Source: Clostridiales bacterium UBA4706 (GTDB lineage Bacteria; Bacillota; Clostridia; Oscillospirales; Oscillospiraceae). Taken from it: a stretch of DNA of 12,152 nt. Of the stretch, positions 5,937 through 12,152 are shown piece after piece (positions within the stretch are counted from its first letter, which is position 1; every line of letters begins with the position of its first letter). The stretch is taken from positions 1 to 12,152 of the forward strand of contig DHKA01000079.1 of assembly GCA_002404605.1 (NCBI GenBank). The letters are read 5' to 3'. Below the pieces are notes generated by a model. That model ran no database searches, was not told the DNA's origin, and saw nothing but the letters and a program-made list of their open reading frames with translations. The translations under genes were made by a program, and so were the position numbers.

Positions 5937-6881
5937 ATGAAAAAGAAAACATTTGCAAAGATCCTTTCCCTCGCTCTTGCTGCACTGATGCTCTTCGCGC
6001 TCTGCGCCTGCGGCGCGGCGGAGACGCCCGCCGCAGAGCCAACGGCTGCTCCTGCCGCCGACGTTCCCGCATCCGAAGCCCCCGCCGAGACCGAAGCTCC
6101 CGCCGAATCGCAGGGCGTGCTCGACCAGATCAAGGCCGACGGCGTTCTCTACGTCACCCTCTCCCCCGACTTTGCCCCGATGGAATTTGTCGATTCCTCC
6201 AAGGACGGACAGGAGCAGTACGTAGGCTTTGACGTGACGCTCGCCAAGTACATCGCCGACTACATCGGTGTGGACCTCGTCATTGAGCCGATGAGCTTTG
6301 ACGCTTGCCAGACCGCCGTTTACACCGGTTCCGTGCCGATGTCCATTTCCGGCTACTCCTGGACGGCGGAACGCGGCGAAAACTACGAGATCTCCGATTA
6401 CTATTACGCCGGGGATAACGAGACCGAGCAGGTCATTCTCATCAAAAAGACCGACGCCGACAAGTATACCTCCGCCGAGGACTTCTCCGGCGTGGATGTT
6501 GGCGCGCAGAACGCTTCTCTTCAGATGAATCTTCTCACCTCCCAGCTGCCCGACGCGAACCCTGTCACCATCGGCGATCTCGGCGTGGGCGTGCTGGAGC
6601 TGCAGAACGGCAGCATCGAGGCGCTGGCCGTTGCGAAGGGCAACGCCGAAATGATCATCGATTCCAACCCCGATCTTATGATCTGCTCCTGGGAATTTGA
6701 AGTCGCCGCCGAGTACGAGGCGAACGTCATTCTCATCACCAAGGGCGAGACCGCGCTGCTGAATATCGTCAACGAAGCTCTCGCCAAGGCCTACGCCGAC
6801 GGGCTGTACGGCACGTGGTACGAGGACGCCGTCGCGCTCGCCAAATCCGAAAACGCCGCAGAGGTCAGCGTTGAGGACTGA
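5937..6881 (+). CDS. Polar amino acid ABC transporter, substrate-binding lipoprotein
   Basis: A 314-residue secreted lipoprotein of the family 3 solute-binding proteins (SBP_bac_3). The signal peptide MKKKTFAKILSLALAALMLF ends in the lipobox LCAC, with lipidation at Cys25. An Ala/Pro/Glu/Thr-rich tether (26-57) precedes the binding domain, which begins near GVLYVTLSPDFAPMEF. YVGFDVTLAKYIADYIGV matches the family's GFDVDLAKAIA-type block. SWTAERGENYEISDYYYAG replaces the usual TxER...FSxPY block and retains the arginine that commonly holds the substrate carboxylate. The ligand cannot be named from sequence. The gene has the strongest promoter in the region and GGAGG ten bases before the ATG; it is followed by the permease, ATPase and an AbgB-like hydrolase. 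Its last codons are duplicated in the DNA just downstream. Confidence 0.92.
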   Translation: MKKKTFAKILSLALAALMLFALCACGAAETPAAEPTAAPAADVPASEAPAETEAPAESQGVLDQIKADGVLYVTLSPDFAPMEFVDSSKDGQEQYVGFDVTLAKYIADYIGVDLVIEPMSFDACQTAVYTGSVPMSISGYSWTAERGENYEISDYYYAGDNETEQVILIKKTDADKYTSAEDFSGVDVGAQNASLQMNLLTSQLPDANPVTIGDLGVGVLELQNGSIEALAVAKGNAEMIIDSNPDLMICSWEFEVAAEYEANVILITKGETALLNIVNEALAKAYADGLYGTWYEDAVALAKSENAAEVSVED

Positions 6882-6902
6882 CAGATCAGCGTCGAGGACT
6901 AA
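6861..6902 (+). repeat. 21-bp tandem duplication across the stop codon
   Basis: Positions 6861-6881 and 6882-6902 agree at 17 of 21 bases. The first copy encodes the C-terminal EVSVED and stop of the binding protein; the second would read QISVED and stop in the same frame. Both copies end in a stop (TGA, then TAA), so readthrough would add only seven residues. Confidence 0.8.
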
Positions 6903-6916
6903 CCGCAAATAACAAA

Positions 6917-6947
6917 CCGCCCGCCGGAACATCTCCCCGGCAGGCGG
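6917..6947 (+). promoter_or_regulatory. Intercistronic hairpin between binding protein and permease genes
   Basis: CCGCC-C-GCCGG (6917-6927) pairs with CCGGC-A-GGCGG (6937-6947), with a single internal mismatch and a 9-nt loop. No U tract follows, so it is not a standard terminator. In binding-protein operons such hairpins commonly protect the 3' end of the binding-protein message and so raise it over the membrane subunits. The right arm also overlaps the first GG of a GGAGGGGAAGG stretch that serves as the permease ribosome binding site. Confidence 0.6.
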
Positions 6948-6964
6948 AGGGGAAGGATCCGTCC

Positions 6965-7648
6965 ATGAGTTTCATCAAATTTGAAAACATCATCAAGCTG
7001 TTCACCAAATACTGGGAAAAGTTTCTGGTGACCGGCGTATCATATACGCTGCTGCTCGCCGCGATCACGGTGGCGTTCGGCGCGGTGCTCGCGTGCCTGC
7101 TTGCGGGCATGAAAATGTCGAAGATCGCGCCGCTGCGGTGGCTTTCCACGATCTATATTGAGGTCATCCGCGGTACGCCGATGCTTTTGCAGCTTTATTT
7201 CTTTTATTTTGCCCTGCCCGCGCTCATCCCGGCGCTCAACAAGCAGAAGTTTCTCTGCATCGCCATCGCGCTCATCTGCAACAGCGCCGCCTACGTCTCC
7301 GAGGTCATCCGCTCGGGATTGCAGTCGGTAGACGCCGGACAGAGCGAGGCCGCCATGAGTCTCGGCATGAATTCATTCCAGCGCACCTGGTACATTCTCG
7401 TGCCGCAGGCGCTCAAAACGATCCTCCCCGCACTCGGCAACGAGTTTATTATGATCGTGAAGGACACCTCGCTCGCGTCCACATTCTTTATCGGCGATCT
7501 TATGACGCAGTATCTCATCGTGCGCGGCGCAAGCTATCTTCCTCTGGAGCCGCTCGTGATCGTCGGCGTCATTTACTTTATTCTGACATTCCTGCTCAGC
7601 AAGCTGTTCGGATTCTTTGAAAGGAGGATGAGCCGTGCAGACCGGTGA
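6965..7648 (+). CDS. Polar amino acid ABC transporter, permease
   Basis: A 227-residue inner membrane subunit of the HisM/GlnP family (binding-protein-dependent transport inner membrane component). The N-terminal signature region TGVSYTLLLAAITVAFG and the segment IEVIRGTPMLLQLYFFYFALP (about 65-85) are typical. The EAA loop that docks on the ATPase is SEAAMSLGMNSFQRTWYILV (127-146), followed by PQALKTILPALGNEF. About five hydrophobic spans are visible. Only one permease gene is present, so it likely acts as a homodimer. The start follows AAGGA by 7 nt, and its end overlaps the ATPase gene by 14 bp. Confidence 0.93.
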   Translation: MSFIKFENIIKLFTKYWEKFLVTGVSYTLLLAAITVAFGAVLACLLAGMKMSKIAPLRWLSTIYIEVIRGTPMLLQLYFFYFALPALIPALNKQKFLCIAIALICNSAAYVSEVIRSGLQSVDAGQSEAAMSLGMNSFQRTWYILVPQALKTILPALGNEFIMIVKDTSLASTFFIGDLMTQYLIVRGASYLPLEPLVIVGVIYFILTFLLSKLFGFFERRMSRADR

Positions 7649-8399
7649 AACACTCATTGAGGTCAAAGACCTCTGCAAACACTTCCGCGACGGTACGGTC
7701 AAAGCGCTCGACGGCGTGAGTCTCACGATCTGCAAGGGCGACGTGATCGTCATTATCGGGCCCTCCGGCAGCGGCAAGTCCACATTCCTGCGCTCGCTCA
7801 ACCTGCTTGAAACGCCGACCTCCGGCAGCGTGATCGTCGAAGAGACGGATATCACAAAGAAGAAAAACGCGCAGGGAAAGAAAATCGATCTCGACGCGCA
7901 CCGCCGGAAGATGGGCATGGTGTTCCAGCATTTCAACCTCTTCCCGCACAAAACGGTGCTCGAAAATCTGACCATCTCCCCCATCCTCGTAAAGAAGGCG
8001 GACAAGGCCGCGGCAAAGGCGAAGGCCATGGAGCTTTTGGAGCGCGTCGGGCTCGCCGACCGCGCCGACGCCTACCCCTCGCAGCTCTCCGGCGGGCAGA
8101 AGCAGCGCGTCGCCATCGTGCGCGCGCTCGCCATGGAGCCGGACGTGATGCTCTTTGACGAGCCAACGAGCGCGCTCGACCCCGAAATGGTCGGCGAGGT
8201 GCTCGACGTTATGAAGCAGCTCGCCCGCGACGGCATGACGATGGTCGTCGTAACGCATGAAATGGGCTTTGCCCGCGAGGTCGGCAACCGCGTCGTATTC
8301 ATGGACGAGGGGCGCATCGTGGAGCAGGGTACGCCGGAGGACATCTTCCAGCACCCGCAAAGCGCCCGTTTACAGGATTTTCTCTCCAAGGTGTTGTGA
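7635..8399 (+). CDS. Polar amino acid ABC transporter, ATP-binding protein
   Basis: A 254-residue cytoplasmic ATPase of the GlnQ/HisP family that powers the importer. Walker A is GPSGSGKST (42-50), the Q-loop FQHFNLFPHKTV (Gln98), the ABC signature LSGGQ (151-155), Walker B VMLFDEP with catalytic Glu176, the D-loop SALD, and the H-loop His208 in VVVTHEMGFA. The C-terminal EQGTPEDIFQHPQSARLQDFL is typical of polar amino acid importers. I use the GTG start at 7635 because AAGGAGG (7621-7627) lies seven bases upstream, inside the end of the permease gene; the overlap implies coupled translation. The next gene starts one base after its stop. Confidence 0.95.
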   Translation: MQTGETLIEVKDLCKHFRDGTVKALDGVSLTICKGDVIVIIGPSGSGKSTFLRSLNLLETPTSGSVIVEETDITKKKNAQGKKIDLDAHRRKMGMVFQHFNLFPHKTVLENLTISPILVKKADKAAAKAKAMELLERVGLADRADAYPSQLSGGQKQRVAIVRALAMEPDVMLFDEPTSALDPEMVGEVLDVMKQLARDGMTMVVVTHEMGFAREVGNRVVFMDEGRIVEQGTPEDIFQHPQSARLQDFLSKVL

Positions 8400-8400
8400 T

Positions 8401-9840
8401 ATGAACGAGATCAAAAAAGCCGCGCTGCACGCGATCGACGCGCACGCGGATACTTTTACCGCGATCTCCGACGCGATCTGGGACGAGCCGGAGCTTTCGC
8501 TCAAGGAATTCAAGGCCGCGGCGCTTTATACGGACGCGCTGGAAAAGCTGGGCTTCACGGTGCAGAAGAACCTCTGCGGCATCGAAACGGCGTTTTCCGG
8601 CTCCTACGGTTCCGGCCATCCGGTGATCGGCATTCTCGGCGAGTTTGACGCGCTCTCCGGTCTTTCGCAGCAAAGCGGCACCGCAAAGCCGCAGAGCGTC
8701 ACCCCCGGCGGAAACGGGCACGGCTGCGGGCACAATCTGCTCGGCGCGGGTTCCCTCGCCGCGGCCGCGGCGGTAAAGGAATATCTTGCCGCGAGCGGAA
8801 AGCCCGGCACCGTCATTTTCTTCGGCTGCCCCGGTGAGGAAGGCGGCGCAGCCAAGGCGTATATGGCGCGCGAAGGGCTCTGGTACGGGCTCGACGCCGC
8901 GCTCACCTGGCACCCGTCCGACACGAACGAGGTCTCCACCGGCACAAACAATTCATGCATTCAGGTGCTCTATAAATTTCACGGTGTCGCCGCGCACGCC
9001 GCCGGAGACCCGCACAACGGGCGAAGCGCACTCGACGCCGTGGAGCTTATGAACATCGGCGTGCAGTTTCTGCGCGAACACATGACCGACGACTGCCGCA
9101 TCCACTACGCCATTACGGATGCGGGCGGCGTGTCGCCGAACGTCGTGCAGGCAAACGCTTCCGTACTCTATATGGTCCGCGCGAACAAGGTCGCCGATTC
9201 CGTGAAGCTCCAGAAGCGCGTGGACGCCATTGCCGAGGGTGCGGCGCTTATGACCGGTACGAGCTACGAGCGCGTATTCATCGACGGCACCGCGGAAACA
9301 CTGCCGAACTTCACGCTCGAAGCGCTGCTGCACGCCTCTCTCGCCGAGACCGGCGTTCCGCAGTATACGGCGGAGGAACTTGCTTTTGCTTCGGCGCTCT
9401 GCCAGACGTTCCCGCCGCAGACGCGCGCCCCCGGCATCGGCGCAAAGTTTGACGGCGAAATCGCCAAAGAAGCCCGCGCACTTTCGGAGAATATGACAAA
9501 GCCCATGAACGACTTTCTTCTCCCGCTCTACTCCGGCGAGGGGTTTCTCCCCGGCAGCACGGACGTCGGCGATGTGAGCTGGCAGACGCCGACGGCGCAG
9601 GCGCTCATTGCTGCGTGGCCGGCGGGCGTGCCGGGTCACTCGTGGCAGGTCGTTGCCTGCGGGAAAACGTTCCTTGCGCACAAGGCGATCCTTTGCGCCG
9701 GAAAGACTCTGGCGAACGCCGCCATCGCGCTCATCGACGATCCCGCGCTGCTGCAAAAGGTACAGGAGGAATACGCCGGGCGAGCCGAATCCGGCTACGT
9801 CTGCCCCATTGAGCCGGACGCCGTGCCGATCGCGATCTGA
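8401..9840 (+). CDS. M20 family amidohydrolase, AbgB-like (aminobenzoyl-glutamate utilization type)
   Basis: A 479-residue cytoplasmic metal-dependent amidohydrolase, close to the 481 residues of E. coli AbgB. Probable metal ligands are Cys109 and His111 in GHGCGHN, the glutamates of GCPGEEGG (Glu146, Glu147) and His171 in LTWHP; a late conserved histidine lies in AGVPGHSWQ. FHGVAAHAAGDPHNGRSALDAV begins the lid or dimerization domain insert. AbgB-type enzymes cleave p-aminobenzoyl-glutamate, and related M20D members remove acyl groups from amino acids or split dipeptides. No AbgA or AbgT is present; instead the gene sits one base after an amino acid importer, so it probably hydrolyses an imported acylated or amidated amino acid. 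The substrate is not determinable from sequence. It starts at ATG 8401, and a strong terminator follows. Confidence 0.88.
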   Translation: MNEIKKAALHAIDAHADTFTAISDAIWDEPELSLKEFKAAALYTDALEKLGFTVQKNLCGIETAFSGSYGSGHPVIGILGEFDALSGLSQQSGTAKPQSVTPGGNGHGCGHNLLGAGSLAAAAAVKEYLAASGKPGTVIFFGCPGEEGGAAKAYMAREGLWYGLDAALTWHPSDTNEVSTGTNNSCIQVLYKFHGVAAHAAGDPHNGRSALDAVELMNIGVQFLREHMTDDCRIHYAITDAGGVSPNVVQANASVLYMVRANKVADSVKLQKRVDAIAEGAALMTGTSYERVFIDGTAETLPNFTLEALLHASLAETGVPQYTAEELAFASALCQTFPPQTRAPGIGAKFDGEIAKEARALSENMTKPMNDFLLPLYSGEGFLPGSTDVGDVSWQTPTAQALIAAWPAGVPGHSWQVVACGKTFLAHKAILCAGKTLANAAIALIDDPALLQKVQEEYAGRAESGYVCPIEPDAVPIAI

Positions 9841-9862
9841 CGCAATAAAACGTTTTTCAAAC

Positions 9863-9903
9863 AAATGTCCGCCGGTTCTTCGTCCGGCGGACATTTATTT
9901 TTT
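9863..9903 (+). terminator. Intrinsic terminator of the importer-hydrolase operon
   Basis: AAATGTCCGCCGG (9863-9875) pairs perfectly with CCGGCGGACATTT (9884-9896) around an 8-nt loop. A T-rich tail (9898-9903) follows. It lies 22 bp after the hydrolase stop. Confidence 0.93.
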
Positions 9904-10002
9904 ATTCATTGTCAAAATCCACAGTATATTCATTTTTATTCGTGTTTCCCCGTTCACGATTCATAAATTCCACAAATAAGTGAATTTTATTCGCAAACAG
10001 GC
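9904..10002 (+). promoter_or_regulatory. AT-rich upstream region with repeated ATTCA/TGAAT half-sites
   Basis: This stretch before the second TTGACT promoter carries several ARG-box-like half-sites: ATTCAT near 9904-9909, TATTCATTTTTATTCG (9928-9942 region), GATTCATAAATTC (9958-9970), and the imperfect palindrome TGAATTTTATTCG (9981-9993). ATAAATTCCAC and GTGAATTTTAT face each other across a short spacer (about 9963-9990). No gene is present. A repressor-binding role, perhaps for ArgR, is an inference. Confidence 0.4.
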
Positions 10003-10031
10003 TTGACTTTGCAAATGGTTGGTGCTAATAT
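10003..10031 (+). promoter_or_regulatory. Near-consensus promoter of the 32-residue protein gene
   Basis: TTGACT (10003-10008), a 17-bp spacer and TAATAT (10026-10031). Hexamers and spacing are identical to the importer promoter at 5860-5888, and similarity continues into the leader (TAAATAATAATTC, then TTTCG and GGAGG). TAAATAATAATTCT at 10042-10055 is a 12 of 14 match to the ARG-box core. Confidence 0.85.
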
Positions 10032-10071
10032 CCAGCCATACTAAATAATAATTCTTTCGGAGGAAAAAACA

Positions 10072-10170
10072 ATGAATACCGTCCCCAAGTACATGTCCAA
10101 CGCCATCACCGCCATCCAGTGCGCAACGGTCGTCGCCCTGATCGCGATCTTCGCCCCGCTGTTCATGTAA
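10072..10170 (+). CDS. 32-aa single-span membrane protein (unrecognised small protein)
   Basis: A short gene of 33 codons including TAA. The product begins MNTVPKYMSNAITAIQ and continues into a hydrophobic segment (about residues 12-32, including ATVVALIAIFAPLFM), so it should insert in the membrane with almost no C-terminal tail; the only cysteine is at residue 17. Support for it being real: GGAGG (10059-10063) 8 nt before ATG, a near-consensus promoter 41 bp upstream, an intrinsic terminator about 40 bp downstream, and nearly every sense codon after the start ending in C or G, as in the strongly expressed genes here. It stands alone in its transcript. The promoter and leader closely match those of the upstream importer operon, suggesting shared regulation and perhaps a role with that importer. 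I do not recognise a family. Confidence 0.72.
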   Translation: MNTVPKYMSNAITAIQCATVVALIAIFAPLFM

Positions 10171-10208
10171 AAAACACCGCTCCCGGATCATCCGGCGAGA
10201 GACGAAAC

Positions 10209-10237
10209 CCCCGGCGCAGCATGTGTGCCGGGGTTTT
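10209..10237 (+). terminator. Intrinsic terminator of the small-protein gene
   Basis: CCCCGGCGCA (10209-10218) pairs with TGTGCCGGGG (10224-10233), with one G-U pair and a five-base loop. TTTT follows (10234-10237), and a second TTTT follows after CGCG. A smaller hairpin, CCGGA-TCA-TCCGG, precedes it at about 10184-10196. Confidence 0.85.
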
Positions 10238-10253
10238 CGCGTTTTCCGGAAAG

Positions 10254-10478
10254 GAAAAAGCTGTACGAACTCTCGTTCGCACAACTTTTTCTTCGGGCTG
10301 TCAAACAAGCCTCGCAGAGTTTGCGCCCGCAGGCGCAAATAGAGTTTAATTCATTTTCTCCGGCGACATGTGCGTCGGAGAAAATACCGCTCGGCTCGCA
10401 AACGTGCGAGCGAAGCGAGTGCGCTGCGGCGAGCCGCAGCCTTTTCAAACGAGAGCCCAACGAAGTGGGTCTCGTTTG
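10254..10478. repeat. Cluster of six stable hairpins between convergent genes (REP-like or structured RNA element)
   Basis: Six inverted repeats are packed into 225 bp. They are at 10254-10291 (16 bp with two mismatches, TCTC loop), 10320-10339 (TTTGCGCC/GGCGCAAA), 10353-10385 (13 bp, ATTTTCTCCG/CGGAGAAAAT core), 10394-10411 (GCTCGCA/TGCGAGC), 10424-10439 (CTGCGG/CCGCAG) and 10446-10478 (CAAACGAGA/TCTCGTTTG plus an inner stem). The last begins 7 bp from the clpB stop. The first hairpin has A-tract and T-tract flanks that could terminate transcription in both directions. Open frames through this stretch look like by-products of the palindromes. The cluster could be a repetitive extragenic palindromic element or the 3' structured tail of a transcript; I cannot tell which. 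Confidence 0.65.
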
Positions 10479-10484
10479 AGCGGT

Positions 10485-12152
<1,668 letters not shown>

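Noticed and set aside
8257..8400. Upstream extension of the amidohydrolase frame
   Set aside because: It lies inside the ATPase gene's conserved C-terminus; the ATG at 8401 gives the normal AbgB N-terminus.
10254..10478. CRISPR array
   Set aside because: The inverted repeats differ from one another and have no constant repeat unit or regular spacers.
10188..10479. Two open frames (84 codons plus, 90 codons minus) through the hairpin cluster
   Set aside because: Both are read through palindromes and a terminator with no ribosome binding site. Frames of this sort are by-products of repeated palindromic DNA.

Overview
The window looks like chromosomal DNA from a GC-rich member of the Clostridia, most likely a gut Oscillospiraceae-type organism. 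The coding regions are GC-rich with strongly GC-biased third codon positions. The intergenic regions are AT-rich and carry consensus TTGACT/TAATAT promoters, strong GGAGG ribosome binding sites and classical intrinsic terminators. The gene content is mostly core metabolism; no phage, IS element or CRISPR array is visible. The lineage is an inference from style, not from a marker gene.

Left part, minus strand (1-1215): an apparent three-gene unit read right to left. It encodes a helical protein that looks like a degenerate ferritin-like protein, a 98-aa double-spanning membrane protein with a His/Asp/Cys motif, and the N-terminus of a ZnuA/TroA-type metal-binding lipoprotein cut by the window edge. 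A folded, U-tract-terminated element (319-382) lies between the last two and could attenuate expression of the metal-binding protein.

Middle, plus strand (1267-5754): rsmE (16S rRNA U1498 methyltransferase) has its own promoter and is followed by a hairpin. Then comes a tight hom-lysC-asd operon. It supplies aspartate kinase, aspartate-semialdehyde dehydrogenase and homoserine dehydrogenase, the common trunk and the homoserine branch of the aspartate family pathway, and it ends in a strong terminator.

Plus strand (5755-9903): an AT-rich control region with a near-consensus promoter drives a polar amino acid ABC importer (lipoprotein, permease, ATPase). This is tightly coupled to an AbgB-like M20 amidohydrolase, suggesting import and hydrolysis of an amidated or acylated amino acid. 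A strong terminator follows.

Plus strand (9904-10237): a second, isolated transcription unit carries a near copy of the importer's promoter and leader. It encodes a 32-residue single-span membrane protein with highly biased codon use and ends at its own terminator. This is the most interesting item in the window, together with the shared promoter/leader and ARG-box-like sequences that tie it to the importer.

Right part: a cluster of six stable hairpins (10254-10478) fills the space between this small gene and the convergent clpB disaggregase gene on the minus strand, which runs off the right edge. The cluster resembles a REP-like or structured-RNA element and is not convincingly protein-coding.
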